Source: Enteractinococcus coprophilus (GTDB taxonomy: Bacteria > Actinomycetota > Actinomycetes > Actinomycetales > Micrococcaceae). Taken from it: a stretch of 64,000 nt of DNA. The stretch lies in the NCBI RefSeq assembly GCF_006716305.1, contig NZ_VFOU01000002.1:124001-188000 (forward strand). Reading direction: 5' to 3'. A model generated the notes under the pieces. That model saw only the letters and a program-made list of their open reading frames with translations. It was not told the DNA's origin and made no database searches. Of this stretch, positions 1 to 9,001 are shown piece after piece; position 1 is the first letter of the stretch; each line of letters begins with the position of its first letter. The position numbers and the translations under genes were made by a program.

Positions 1-499
1 TTATGTAATTCCTTCGGCTTCGATGGAGCCTGGACTGCAGGTCGGGGATCGCATTGAGATTGATCCCACCGCCTATGAGCAGGCTCCACCCCAGCGCGGT
101 GATGTAGTCGTGTTTGATGGAGCCGGAAGCTTCTATCCTTATGAGTCGGAGACTCCCACCAAGCGTTTCTTCGATGCGGCATTGCAATTGTTGGGCATGG
201 CACCACAACACAATGCTGTGGTTAAACGCATCATTGGCGTTCCCGGTGACACCGTCGAGTGTTGTGATGATAATGGACGTCTGATGGTGAATGATGGATC
301 ATTAGATGAGCCCTATTTAGCCGAACCGGATCTGTCAGCGTCATCGACACCATTCCTGGTAGAAGTTCCGGATAACAGAGTGTTCCTACTGGGCGACAAC
401 CGGTACGATTCGATCGACTCACGGGCGCTGCTTGGTGCTCCGGGCGGGGGTATGATTCAGAAAAATAAGATTTATGGACCGGTGATCAGCACGCGATGA
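1..499 (+). CDS. lepB: Signal peptidase I, 5'-truncated by window edge
   Basis: Type I signal peptidase (S26 family), which cleaves signal peptides from exported proteins at the outer face of the membrane. The frame is open to the window edge and begins IPSASMEP; the serine just before the ATG at 23 (codon 20-22) is the catalytic Ser of the PSxSM box. The ATG at 23 is therefore internal, and the true start with the N-terminal membrane anchor lies upstream of the window. The catalytic Lys lies in VKRIIGVPGD and the box E motif GDNRYDSIDSR is present. The stop overlaps the next signal peptidase gene by 4 bases (ATGA), suggesting translational coupling of two paralogues. Confidence 0.9.
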   Translation, partial: YVIPSASMEPGLQVGDRIEIDPTAYEQAPPQRGDVVVFDGAGSFYPYESETPTKRFFDAALQLLGMAPQHNAVVKRIIGVPGDTVECCDDNGRLMVNDGSLDEPYLAEPDLSASSTPFLVEVPDNRVFLLGDNRYDSIDSRALLGAPGGGMIQKNKIYGPVISTR

Positions 500-1191
500 G
501 AGCAGAACATTCAGATCGTCCTTCGAGGAGACGACCTAGCGGATTCTTGCGAGGCATCAGAGAAGTACTGATTATCCTGGCGATTGCGCTCGTGGTGTCT
601 TTCGTAGTCCGAACATTCTTTTTCCGAGCTTTCCTCATCCCGTCTGGGTCAATGGAAGAGACACTCCAAGTCAATGATCGGATCTTCGTCAATCTTCTTG
701 TCGATTCCGAGGACAGATTAGAACGCGGTGATGTCGTGGTCTTTGAAGATCACTATGGCTGGCTACCGCCGACAAACGTCGAATCGAACGCTTTGTACAA
801 CGCCCTCGAAGTGCTGGGACTATACCCGTCGACTTCTGAACAGCATTTAGTCAAGCGCATCATCGGAACATCTGGTGACCGTATCAGTGTCGAGGATGGT
901 ACGGGTCGGCTGGTAGTCAACGGGACTCTGATTGATGAACCCTACCTTTATCCCGGCGATGTAGGTTCGGATATGGACTTCGATGTCACTGTACCTGAAG
1001 GAAAACTCTGGGTTATGGGGGACCACCGTGGCGCGTCCGGTGATTCGCGGAGTCATATCAATGGTCCGAACAACGGATTCGTGGACGTACCTGACGTAGT
1101 GGGACGTGCCGAAGTTATTGCCTGGCCGCTACCACGATGGGGTACGGCAGGCTCAAATAACGAACCATTCGAACAGGTACCCGAACCATGA
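496..1191 (+). CDS. lepB: Signal peptidase I, second paralogue
   Basis: 231-residue type I signal peptidase. A positively charged N-terminus is followed by one membrane segment at about residues 20-40, then the catalytic Ser in IPSGSMEET, the general-base Lys in LVKRIIGTSGD and the box E motif GDHRGASGDSR. It starts inside the stop of the upstream paralogue (ATGA overlap) and its own stop overlaps the RNase HII start in the same way, so the three genes are probably one transcript. Having two adjacent paralogues is common in actinobacteria; which one handles which substrates cannot be told from sequence. Confidence 0.95.
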   Translation: MRAEHSDRPSRRRPSGFLRGIREVLIILAIALVVSFVVRTFFFRAFLIPSGSMEETLQVNDRIFVNLLVDSEDRLERGDVVVFEDHYGWLPPTNVESNALYNALEVLGLYPSTSEQHLVKRIIGTSGDRISVEDGTGRLVVNGTLIDEPYLYPGDVGSDMDFDVTVPEGKLWVMGDHRGASGDSRSHINGPNNGFVDVPDVVGRAEVIAWPLPRWGTAGSNNEPFEQVPEP

Positions 1192-1868
1192 CCCCTGCAC
1201 CTAATCTGTCTGTTGAGACGCAACTCGCCGACGTATGCGGCCACACGATGATTGCCGGCATGGACGAGGTTGGTCGTGGTGCACTAGCCGGTCCCGTAGC
1301 TGTCGGGGTTGCAGCCGTGGATATCGCCTTAAGCCAACCACTTCCAGGCTTGAGAGACTCCAAGAAGCTCACCGTACGCCAGCGTCAGCAGCTGATGGAA
1401 ACTATTCCGGCTTGGGCGTCCACTGCGGTCGGTATGGCTTCACCCGATGAGATCGATACATATGGGCTCTCAGCTGCTCTGGGATTGGCAGGTCGCCGAG
1501 CCTGGGATCAACTCGTAACGCAGAGTGCTGCTCCTGCAGGTTTGGTCCTAGACGGCAATACGCACTGGCTACAGAACGCGCCCACAGAACTTGTCGAGCC
1601 GTTGGCACCCCTCGATGCCCACGTAATACTGCAAACTAAGGCCGATGCGACCTGTGCGACAGTATCTGCAGCAGCAATTACAGCCAAAGTCACCCGTGAT
1701 GCATACATGGTCGAATTAGCAAAGTTGTATCCCGACTACGGATGGGACAGTAATAAGGGTTACGGCTCATCGGTCCACAGGTTGGCGCTGACTGAACGAG
1801 GCATCACGGAATATCATCGGAAGTCGTGGAACCTTGTGCCAGCAGCGATACAACCACGTTTACTGTAG
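1188..1868 (+). CDS. rnhB: Ribonuclease HII
   Basis: 226 residues. It removes RNA, including single ribonucleotides, from RNA-DNA hybrids. The family signature GMDEVGRGALAGPV at about residues 24-37 carries the first two acidic metal ligands (D and E). Further acidic residues in VLDGN and in KADATCATVSAA match the remaining active-site positions, and a KVTRD segment follows. The start overlaps the stop of the upstream signal peptidase by 4 bases. The order lepB, rnhB, DUF2469, yraN, comM, dprA is widely conserved in high-GC Gram-positives. Confidence 0.95.
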   Translation: MTPAPNLSVETQLADVCGHTMIAGMDEVGRGALAGPVAVGVAAVDIALSQPLPGLRDSKKLTVRQRQQLMETIPAWASTAVGMASPDEIDTYGLSAALGLAGRRAWDQLVTQSAAPAGLVLDGNTHWLQNAPTELVEPLAPLDAHVILQTKADATCATVSAAAITAKVTRDAYMVELAKLYPDYGWDSNKGYGSSVHRLALTERGITEYHRKSWNLVPAAIQPRLL

Positions 1869-1911
1869 GGCTGTATGCCGAGTGGTAGCGGAACCCACTA
1901 CGATGTGAGGC

Positions 1912-2259
1912 ATGACTGATCGCGACGATGAGTTGGCACACTACGCAGCCGACCAAGAACTGAACCTGTACAAAGAGTACCGGGACGTGATCGGACTATT
2001 CCGCTACATTGTCGAAACAGATCGACGGTTTTATCTGGCAAACTCTGTTGAGGTCATCACCCATGACGAAACTGGTGACACCTATTTCGAGCTGTTATTA
2101 GTTGACACCTGGGTCTGGGACGTCTTCCGCTCATCGCGCTTTATACAACGCGCAAGAATTCTGAGTTTCAGAGATGTAAATATCGAAGAGCTCCCAAGCC
2201 GAGACGACCCAGATATGCCGGCCGACGGCCCGTTCTTACCACCCCCGCCGATCGAATAG
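1912..2259 (+). CDS. DUF2469 domain-containing protein
   Basis: A small, strongly acidic soluble protein of 115 residues matching the actinobacterial DUF2469 family: an N-terminal DDELAHYAADQELNLYKEY segment followed by a conserved aromatic core (GLFRYIVETDRRFYLAN) and a proline-rich tail. A GAGG Shine-Dalgarno lies just before the ATG. The family has no established function; it is almost always found between rnhB and yraN, which is its position here. I can say nothing about its activity beyond that conserved neighbourhood. Confidence 0.88.
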   Translation: MTDRDDELAHYAADQELNLYKEYRDVIGLFRYIVETDRRFYLANSVEVITHDETGDTYFELLLVDTWVWDVFRSSRFIQRARILSFRDVNIEELPSRDDPDMPADGPFLPPPPIE

Positions 2260-2367
2260 ATCTACTGTCCGCAACCGGTTAGATGCGTTGCGGTTTTCCA
2301 CATTCTGGCCTCACGACCGCCACAGAAGTAGACTCCACCTTCAGACTAAAGGGGGAGGTGAGGCTCT

Positions 2368-2748
2368 ATGACAATCAAACCCTCACAACACGATCACACG
2401 GCCTTAGGCCGGCACGGCGAAGAACTCGCCGCAGAAGCACTAGCCGGCGCCGGCTATCAAATTCTTGAGCATAATTGGCTAGCGTCCACTGGCGAAGTCG
2501 ATGTCATTGCATATCATCGCCACCAACTGGTGGCCATCGAGGTCAAAACTCGGCTGGGAACCGACTTTGGCGACCCATTGCTTTCCGTGAACGCCTTACA
2601 GTTGCGCCGCGTCCAACGAGGCTTGCTGGATTATAAGCAAGCTGTGTATCCGAAATATGCGCATACATCGATGCGCGTCGACATCGTAGGAATTCTAGTC
2701 GATCCCAACGGGGAGATCACCGCTGAGCTCCTCCAGGATGTGAGCTAA
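2368..2748 (+). CDS. YraN family (UPF0102) nuclease-fold protein
   Basis: 126 residues with the restriction-endonuclease-like core of the YraN/UPF0102 family: GRHGEELAAEAL near the N-terminus, then the putative catalytic GEVDVIA and VAIEVKTR strands (D/ExK pattern). A strong Shine-Dalgarno (GGGAGGTG) precedes the ATG. The stop codon abuts the ATG of comM with no gap. Family members are predicted nucleases linked by location to DNA uptake and processing genes; the actual substrate is unknown. Confidence 0.9.
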   Translation: MTIKPSQHDHTALGRHGEELAAEALAGAGYQILEHNWLASTGEVDVIAYHRHQLVAIEVKTRLGTDFGDPLLSVNALQLRRVQRGLLDYKQAVYPKYAHTSMRVDIVGILVDPNGEITAELLQDVS

Positions 2749-4335
2749 ATGGATTCTGCTAGAAAAACTCCTGTACTGCTCAACGTCAGTTCGCCCACAC
2801 GTATCGGGAGAACTTACAGTGTGGCGTTGAACGGCATGAAAGGTCAGCTCGTTACAGTCGAAGCAGACATTGGCAATGCCCTACCGGGCTTTACGCTCCT
2901 CGGGTTACCGGACAAATCACTCCATGAAGCCAAAGATCGCATCCGGGCGGCCGCCCGGAACGCGAACCTGCATCTCACCAGACGCCACCTGACGGTTAAC
3001 TTAACCCCGGCTTCCCTACACAAGCGCGGTTCGCATTTTGACTTAGCCATCATGATGGCTGCCTGGGGCGCAGACTATGCAGTCACCAATGAGACCGGTC
3101 CGGTTTTTCTGGCAGCCCTCGGGCTCGATGGCTCGCTCCAACCAGCACCAGGGATTCTGCCTGCTGTCATCGCGGCCGTCCACGCAGGCTATCCCGATGT
3201 CGTAGTGGCCACATCAGTCCAAGCCCAAGCGGAGATGGTACCTGGCGCAAATGTTCGGGCGTTCAGTCACCTCTCGGAAGTAGCTCATGCCTTCGGTGCA
3301 CCAGTACAACCGCGGAGTGTATCGTTCACTGCGGCACCGACGAAACCAAGAAGAGAAGAGCCACAGCCGGATTTAGCTGAAGTCCAAGGTCAACACGAAG
3401 CGCGCTGGGCGCTAGAGATCGCAGCAGCCGGTGGGCACCACTTACTATTACAAGGACCACCCGGAGCAGGCAAAACGATGTTGGCCCAGCGACTACCGAG
3501 CATTCTGGCCGATATGGATTCTCAAACCGCGTTGGAAAACGCAGCCATTCAGACTTTGGTCGAGGGCGAAGATCATATTGCACAGTTGCCTATGCGCCCG
3601 CCGTTTCGATCCCCGCACCACTCTGCCACTGCAGCAGCATTAATCGGCGGTGGGTCGGGACATATCCGTCCCGGAGCAGTATCACAAGCCCACGGAGGAG
3701 TGCTCTTCCTCGACGAAGCAGCCGAATTCAACAAAGACGTTCTCGACATGCTCAGACAACCATTAGAAACTGGCCATGTTCAACTGCATCGAGCGCGCCA
3801 CACGGTAGAGTTCCCAGCACAATTCCAGTTGGTGTTAGCCACGAATCCATGTCCGTGTGGCTTTAGTTATGACACAGGCAAAGACTGTCGATGCACTTCA
3901 TTACAGCGACGCCGCTATGCGAACAAACTATCTGGACCGCTTCTTGACCGGGTGGATTTGCAGGTCACTGTCCACCCGGTAACTTCACAACAGTTGTCCG
4001 CGACTCAATCAGCCGAAAGCTCAGACGTGGTTCGAACACGTGTGAGTGCTGCAATACAACGGAGCCAGCAACGTCTCGTACCCTTTGGGCTGACTCGAAA
4101 CCATCACATACCACTGCGGTTATTCAAAGAGCCAGCGCTGCAAATAACCACACAAGCCAAGCAAATTCTTGAGCGAGCGCTCGACCTCGGAGCTGTCACG
4201 GCACGCGGGTATGTTCGTGTCTTACGCGTGGCATGGACTATTGCAGACCTCATGCAAGCAGAACAACCCGGTGCCGAACATATAGATATGGCCCTATACT
4301 TGCGGCTCAAACATTCCGAGGAGCACCATGGATGA
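2749..4335 (+). CDS. comM: YifB/ComM family Mg chelatase-like AAA+ ATPase
   Basis: 528 residues. The N-terminal ChlI-like domain (about 20-190) contains the GFTLLGLPDKSLHEAKDRI stretch typical of ComM. The central AAA+ module has a Walker A (GPPGAGKT), a Walker B (LFLDEAAEF) and the cysteine-bearing NPCPCGF loop. A C-terminal Mg-chelatase domain follows. In naturally transformable bacteria ComM is a hexameric helicase that promotes branch migration during integration of transforming DNA. It overlaps dprA by 8 bases, consistent with a shared DNA-uptake role. The start directly follows the yraN stop; a slightly later start is possible because the first 20 residues are not conserved in the family. 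Confidence 0.93.
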   Translation: MDSARKTPVLLNVSSPTRIGRTYSVALNGMKGQLVTVEADIGNALPGFTLLGLPDKSLHEAKDRIRAAARNANLHLTRRHLTVNLTPASLHKRGSHFDLAIMMAAWGADYAVTNETGPVFLAALGLDGSLQPAPGILPAVIAAVHAGYPDVVVATSVQAQAEMVPGANVRAFSHLSEVAHAFGAPVQPRSVSFTAAPTKPRREEPQPDLAEVQGQHEARWALEIAAAGGHHLLLQGPPGAGKTMLAQRLPSILADMDSQTALENAAIQTLVEGEDHIAQLPMRPPFRSPHHSATAAALIGGGSGHIRPGAVSQAHGGVLFLDEAAEFNKDVLDMLRQPLETGHVQLHRARHTVEFPAQFQLVLATNPCPCGFSYDTGKDCRCTSLQRRRYANKLSGPLLDRVDLQVTVHPVTSQQLSATQSAESSDVVRTRVSAAIQRSQQRLVPFGLTRNHHIPLRLFKEPALQITTQAKQILERALDLGAVTARGYVRVLRVAWTIADLMQAEQPGAEHIDMALYLRLKHSEEHHG

Positions 4336-5524
4336 TCACCAACTCCGTCGAGCTCGTGCCGGGCTAACCCAAGTCATCGAGCCTGCCGACGCTCTCGGCG
4401 TCGTGAGTTCACAGGCCTGGGGACCCCTTCGACTGCTCGAGATTATTCAGGGTGCGACACCGACTCAGCAGGAATGGCAAGCCCTGACGGCACACGACCC
4501 GGAGAATGAACAGCTGGCCAAGAAAATCACCCGACATCTCGGAGGCGCCATCGAACGATGGCGCCGGCGTAGCACCTATCTGAAGCCTGATGAAGCCTTA
4601 GGCTTCATCACCCGGATCGGAGGACGGTTCCTTATTCCAGAGGATGAGCAATGGCCCGCGGCGCTCGCAGACCTAGGGGTGACCGAACCGCTTGGGTTAT
4701 GGATCATGGGTGATACAAGTATACCGATGGCGGAACATCTCTTGGGTCTTGTTGGCTCCCGCGAAGCCACCTCGTATGGAGAAGCGGCTACGAAGATGCT
4801 GGCTCATAAGGCCCGCCAGATGGGGATCACCGTGCTATCTGGCGGAGCATACGGAATAGACGCTCATGCTCACCGTCAAGCGCTGTTAGCCGAAGGACCC
4901 GCTGTACCGACTATTGCTGTCTTGGCAGGCGGATTAGATCGTTTCTACCCGGCCGGCAATGTTGAGCTACTACGTGAGATTGTCCAAGAAGGTCTGCTGG
5001 TGACCGAGATGCCACCGGGCATGCGACCCAACCGCTACCGTTTTTTGAATCGGAATCGTCTCATCGCGGCGCTTTCGACAGCAACTATCGTGGTGGAAGC
5101 ACGATATCGTTCTGGTGCGTTGAACACTGCAAATCATGCCCACGACCTTGGCAGAATAGTCGGCGCCGTACCGGGACCCATCCATGCCCCCAGTTCAGCA
5201 GGATGTCATCGGCTGATCAAGGAAACACCGTCAATCCTCATCGATGACCCATCTGATCTCGAATCGATCTACGGCGACATGTTCGCGGTCAATCAGCGTT
5301 CTCAAAACAGTAATGATCAACGGCACTACGACATGCTCAGTGTCGAAGAGCTCTTGGTCTTTGATGCGCTACCGGTGCGAGGCATGACAACCGTTGAACA
5401 CTTATGTGGCATCACTGGTCTAGCTGTCCCCATGATCACAGGAATTCTGACGAAGTTGGAACGACACGAGCTCGCCGAACTGGAGACCCGTGGCTGGCGA
5501 AAACACAGAAACACGAGATCATAG
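4328..5524 (+). CDS. dprA: DNA-processing protein DprA
   Basis: 398 residues. DprA (Smf) binds incoming single-stranded DNA and loads RecA during transformation. The Rossmann-like core shows GLVGSREATSYG, the SGGAYGIDAHAH motif and RFLNRNRLIAALSTATIVVEA, with GALNTANHAHDLGR and the VPGP turn following. The C-terminal part (after about 330) resembles the winged-helix DprA tail. The start lies inside the comM stop region (8-base overlap). Whether this organism is naturally competent cannot be judged: no comEA or comEC is in the window. Confidence 0.94.
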   Translation: MDDHQLRRARAGLTQVIEPADALGVVSSQAWGPLRLLEIIQGATPTQQEWQALTAHDPENEQLAKKITRHLGGAIERWRRRSTYLKPDEALGFITRIGGRFLIPEDEQWPAALADLGVTEPLGLWIMGDTSIPMAEHLLGLVGSREATSYGEAATKMLAHKARQMGITVLSGGAYGIDAHAHRQALLAEGPAVPTIAVLAGGLDRFYPAGNVELLREIVQEGLLVTEMPPGMRPNRYRFLNRNRLIAALSTATIVVEARYRSGALNTANHAHDLGRIVGAVPGPIHAPSSAGCHRLIKETPSILIDDPSDLESIYGDMFAVNQRSQNSNDQRHYDMLSVEELLVFDALPVRGMTTVEHLCGITGLAVPMITGILTKLERHELAELETRGWRKHRNTRS

Positions 5525-5562
5525 TCCTTTGTTGCTGAACTAATCCGTGTCAGAGTAAAAAC

Positions 5563-6510
5563 ATGGAGAGTCGCCTTTCAGCTCAAGATACGGCCCTGAT
5601 CGATGAGTACTGCCACTACCTGGAGCACCAGCTCAATCGTGCTGCTCACACCGTGAAATCGTACCGCTCAGATTTGACCGGACTAGCCTCGGATCTTCTC
5701 AGCGAAGGTGGAGCCGAAGAAGTTTTCCGCCACGTCACTTTAGGAGACCTAAGGACATGGCTGGGGCGTCTGACCAGGCATGGAATGAGTAGACCAACTA
5801 TTGCACGCAAAACCACCGCGGTTCGACAGTTTATGTCATGGTTAGTACAGCAAGATATTCGTGAGGACAATCCTGCTGCCCGCCTTGTGGCCTCCAAACA
5901 ATCCTCACGGCTGCCCAGTACTCTCACCCAGTCCCAGATTCGCCAGGCGCTTGATGCGCTCCAGACCAGGGCAACGTCGGATGTCGAGAACGCGACTGAT
6001 CCGATTGCGCTCAGAGATCTGGCGATGGTCGAGGTTTTATACTCGACAGGCATTCGCGTCGCAGAACTGGAAGGCCTCGATGTGGATGACGTGGACTTCG
6101 ATCGCGCAATGCTGAAGGTTACAGGTAAGGGCGACAAGCAGCGCGTGGTGCCACTGACCGCTCCAGCAGTGAAAGCACTTGAGGCTTGGCTGACCAAGGG
6201 GCGCCCGGAGGTCCTAGCCGATAAACAGCAGACTGCCGCGATCTTCCTTGGTGTCCGTGGACGACGCATTGGAGTGCGACAAATTCGGGAAGTAGTCAAT
6301 GACATGTTTCAAAAACTCGGCGACACCTCCGCCTCCGGCGTCCACGTGCTGCGGCATACAGCTGCCACCCATTTGCTTGATGGCGGAGCAGATCTTCGAT
6401 CCGTGCAGGAGCTGCTCGGACATGAGTCTTTACAAACGACTCAGCTCTACACGCACGTGTCGATTGAGCGATTACGTCAGGGTTATAAGCAAGCACACCC
6501 GAGGGCCTAA
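5563..6510 (+). CDS. xerC: Tyrosine recombinase XerC
   Basis: 315 residues. With XerD it resolves chromosome dimers at dif. The N-terminal SAM-like core-binding domain (about 8-100) is followed by the catalytic domain with all expected residues: Arg in STGIRVAEL, Lys in TGKGDKQR, then H261-x-x-R264 in HVLRHTAATH, H287 in LLGHESL and the nucleophile Y296 in LYTHV. Length and position (next to dprA) fit chromosomal XerC rather than an integrase of a mobile element. It begins 38 bases after dprA. A weak Shine-Dalgarno (CAGAG) precedes the ATG. Confidence 0.93.
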   Translation: MESRLSAQDTALIDEYCHYLEHQLNRAAHTVKSYRSDLTGLASDLLSEGGAEEVFRHVTLGDLRTWLGRLTRHGMSRPTIARKTTAVRQFMSWLVQQDIREDNPAARLVASKQSSRLPSTLTQSQIRQALDALQTRATSDVENATDPIALRDLAMVEVLYSTGIRVAELEGLDVDDVDFDRAMLKVTGKGDKQRVVPLTAPAVKALEAWLTKGRPEVLADKQQTAAIFLGVRGRRIGVRQIREVVNDMFQKLGDTSASGVHVLRHTAATHLLDGGADLRSVQELLGHESLQTTQLYTHVSIERLRQGYKQAHPRA

Positions 6511-6713
6511 ACCTTCGCCTTTGGAGGTCAATCTAGGGGTATTTCAAGCAACGATCTACCGTGTGTTCTGTAATTCTGCAGCGTAACGTCTTCTGTCATG
6601 TTGATGGTGGCTATATCGGTTCCCATCGGGCATAATGGTTGCTGTTAGTTCATTCAGCTCCTTCATTTCAGTGGTCGTAGGGGAAGACGTACCGCTAGTA
6701 ACGGAGGATCGGA

Positions 6714-7217
6714 ATGTCTGACATCGAAGCAAGAGGCGTACTATACGTACACTCAGCCCCGGCAGCCCTCTGCCCACACATTGAGTGGGCAGTTGGGGCT
6801 GCTTTGGGTGCCCAGGAAAAACTGGAATGGGAGCCCCAACCGGCCGCCCCCGGAACCTACCGTGCCGAGATCAATTGGATCGCAGCGCAGGGTAGTGGGG
6901 CTAAATTGGCGTCGTCACTTCGTGGGTGGGCACATTTGCGCTACGAAATTACTGAAGAAGCTTCACTGGGATCGGATGGATCTCGCTGGTCACATACCCC
7001 AGAGTTGGGTATTTTCCATGCCACGACTGACGTCACCGGCAACATTATGGTCTCTGAAGACCGCATTCGGTATGCCTACGAACAAGCCGACGGTGATCCC
7101 TCAGCTGTGTACCATGAGCTTTCGTTGGCGCTTGGTGAGGCTTGGGACGAAGAGCTGGAGCCGTTCCGGCAGGCAGCCGACGGGGCGAACGTCCGTTGGC
7201 TCCACCGCGTAGGTTAA
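6714..7217 (+). CDS. DUF3145 family protein
   Basis: 167-residue soluble protein of the actinobacterial DUF3145 family, recognised by the start (ARGVLYVHSAPAALCPHIEW) and the conserved end (SLALGEAWDEELEPFR). A good GGAGG ribosome-binding site precedes the ATG. It stands alone, with 200 bases upstream for its own promoter and a strong bidirectional terminator downstream. The family has no assigned function; its near-constant presence next to the fatty acid synthesis genes in Micrococcaceae-type genomes is only a location hint. Confidence 0.88.
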   Translation: MSDIEARGVLYVHSAPAALCPHIEWAVGAALGAQEKLEWEPQPAAPGTYRAEINWIAAQGSGAKLASSLRGWAHLRYEITEEASLGSDGSRWSHTPELGIFHATTDVTGNIMVSEDRIRYAYEQADGDPSAVYHELSLALGEAWDEELEPFRQAADGANVRWLHRVG

Positions 7218-7240
7218 CTGCCTCACGATCCTTCATAAAC

Positions 7241-7278
7241 AGCGAAGGTCGGATCCCGATTGGGTTCCGACCTTCGCT
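7241..7278. terminator. Bidirectional hairpin terminator between DUF3145 gene and fabF
   Basis: Perfect 13-bp inverted repeat AGCGAAGGTCGGA / TCCGACCTTCGCT with an 12-base loop that can pair three further bases. It sits between two converging genes, so it likely serves both. Confidence 0.8.
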
Positions 7279-7297
7279 GAGTGGTTTAACTTTGCGT

Positions 7298-8542
7298 TTA
7301 GTAACTACGGAGTGCAATTACCGCGTTGTGTCCGCCGAAGCCGAATGAGTTACTCATCGCAGCGATATCGCCGGACGGTAGTTCGGCTGGCTGACCGTGG
7401 ACCACATTCAATGGAATATCTGGATCTTGATTGTCCAGGTTGATCGTGACTGGCGCCTTGCGGTGGTACACAGCAAGGGTGGTCATGATAGCTTCAATGG
7501 CACCAGAAGCACCCAACAAGTGTCCGGTTTGGGACTTGGTGGCTGATACCTGGACGTTGTCAATGTGGCCTGCGAACACAGATTTCATGGCTATGTATTC
7601 GGGACGGTCACCGACAGGGGTTGACGTTGCGTGGGCATTGACGTGAACGACTTCGTCCATTTGGATACCGCCGGATTCGAGCGCGGCTCGTATGGCTCGA
7701 GATGCACCCATACCTTCGGGATCGGGAGCCGTGATGTGATGCGCATCAGATGTTACTCCGGTACCTGCAAGTACGGCGTAGATCGTGGCGCCACGTGCAC
7801 GTGCGTGTTCTTCGGATTCCAGCACAATGGCACCAGCACCTTCGCCAAGAACAAAGCCGTCGCGATCGGTATCGTACGGGCGAGAGGCAGCCTGGGGATC
7901 ATCATTGCGCTTTGATAGAGCCTGCATTGCAGCGAAGCCAGCGATCGGCAGCGGGTGGATTGCAGCTTCGGCACCGCCGGTGATGACCACATCAGCCTGT
8001 CCGGTTTCGATCAGGCGGCGAGCGGTGTCCATGGCTTCGGTACCGGAAGCACAAGCAGAAACGGTGGTGAGCGCGCCACCACGTGCCGAAATATCCATCG
8101 AGATGGCTGCTGCAGCACCATTTGGCATGAGCATCGGCACGGTCATTGGTAGCACACGACGTGGGCCACGCTCGCGGAGGTTATCCCAGGAGTCCAGTAG
8201 GGTCCAGACACCGCCGATCCCGGTACCGAAAGCGACAGCGAGTCGTTCAGGTTCAACCGATGCTTCGTTGAGACCGGAGTGAGTCCATGCTTCGCGGGCT
8301 GCGACTAAGCCCATTTGAGTGGTGGGATCCATGCGTCGTGCTTCGACGCGGGAAAGCACCTCGGTTGGTTTGTTCGTAAGTTGCGCTGCAAAGGTTACAG
8401 GCAGGCTATATTGTTCTACCCAGTCTACTTCTATTGGCCGCGCACCAGAGGTACCTGCCAGGGCGTTTGCCCACATGGTGTCTACATCGCCACCGATCGG
8501 GGATGTAGCGCCAAGACCGGTAATTACGGCTTTACGGGTCAT
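7298..8542 (-). CDS. fabF: Beta-ketoacyl-ACP synthase II
   Basis: 414 residues, the elongating condensing enzyme of type II fatty acid synthesis. The Cys-His-His catalytic set is intact: C164 in VSACASG, H304 in VNAHATSTP and H341 in SQTGHLLGA. The C-terminal FGFGGHNA motif is present. It is the last gene of the fabD-fabH-acpP-fabF run, read leftward, separated from acpP by 137 bases that contain a hairpin. A GAGG ribosome-binding site lies 9 bases before the ATG. Mycobacterial KasA/KasB occupy the same position; here only one KAS II gene follows the ACP. Confidence 0.96.
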   Translation of the reverse strand: MTRKAVITGLGATSPIGGDVDTMWANALAGTSGARPIEVDWVEQYSLPVTFAAQLTNKPTEVLSRVEARRMDPTTQMGLVAAREAWTHSGLNEASVEPERLAVAFGTGIGGVWTLLDSWDNLRERGPRRVLPMTVPMLMPNGAAAAISMDISARGGALTTVSACASGTEAMDTARRLIETGQADVVITGGAEAAIHPLPIAGFAAMQALSKRNDDPQAASRPYDTDRDGFVLGEGAGAIVLESEEHARARGATIYAVLAGTGVTSDAHHITAPDPEGMGASRAIRAALESGGIQMDEVVHVNAHATSTPVGDRPEYIAMKSVFAGHIDNVQVSATKSQTGHLLGASGAIEAIMTTLAVYHRKAPVTINLDNQDPDIPLNVVHGQPAELPSGDIAAMSNSFGFGGHNAVIALRSY

Positions 8543-8620
8543 ATCGATTGCCTCGATTAGTTGTTGGCCAACAGAGCGGCCAGGGTTTCAAAGTCTTTAT
8601 AAAATAATCGGCAGCCTAAC

Positions 8621-8642
8621 GGGCCGGGAAAGCTCCCGGCCC
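8621..8642 (-). promoter_or_regulatory. Intercistronic hairpin between acpP and fabF
   Basis: A perfect 9-bp stem (GGGCCGGGA / TCCCGGCCC) with a 4-base loop lies 38 bases after the acpP stop on the transcribed strand, followed by an A/T-rich stretch (ATTATTTTATAAAG). It could act as a partial terminator or RNA-stabilising 3' end that raises acpP over fabF, since ACP is needed in excess. That role is inferred. Confidence 0.5.
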
Positions 8643-8679
8643 GCCGCTCATGGCGGACGCTAAGGTCCGGCCTCTGCCG

Positions 8680-8922
8680 TTAGGAAGCGTTTGCGATGAA
8701 ATCGACAGCATCCTGAACAGTTTTGAGGTTTTTGACTTCTTCGTCAGGAATTTTCACGTCGAATTTTTCTTCGGCGTTTACGACGATGGTCATCATCGAG
8801 ATGGAGTCGATGTCCAGGTCGTCGGTGAAGTTTTTGTCCAGCTGGACTTCTTCAGTTTCCAGACCGGTTTCTTCGTTGACGATTTCGGCTAGGCCGGAGA
8901 GGATGTCTTCTTTGTTAGCCAT
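8680..8922 (-). CDS. acpP: Acyl carrier protein
   Basis: 80 residues, acidic, carrying growing acyl chains on a 4'-phosphopantetheine arm. The attachment site is S40 in DDLDIDSISMM, with the usual DSL replaced by DSI, as is common in actinobacteria. The frame is open 14 codons further upstream, but the start chosen here (MANKEDIL) has an AAGGAG ribosome-binding site at good spacing and matches family length. It lies between fabH and fabF and is probably co-transcribed from fabD. Confidence 0.95.
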   Translation of the reverse strand: MANKEDILSGLAEIVNEETGLETEEVQLDKNFTDDLDIDSISMMTIVVNAEEKFDVKIPDEEVKNLKTVQDAVDFIANAS

Positions 8923-9001
8923 GAGCAGCTCCTTGTAAATAGGTGTGCAAAATGTGTTTTGCACCGTTGTGGACTATGTTGTGGTCAGTGCAGGCTTCGA
9001 C

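Noticed and set aside
5646-6305. 219-codon open frame opposite xerC
   Set aside because: It is fully antisense to an intact recombinase gene, with Ser/Arg-rich shadow composition and no family match.
7785-8282. 165-codon open frame opposite fabF
   Set aside because: Antisense shadow of a highly biased gene; no motif or ribosome-binding site.
8556-8612. Small frame ending KDFETLAALLANN before fabF
   Set aside because: It looks like a plausible protein tail, but there is no start codon with a ribosome-binding site; probably chance.
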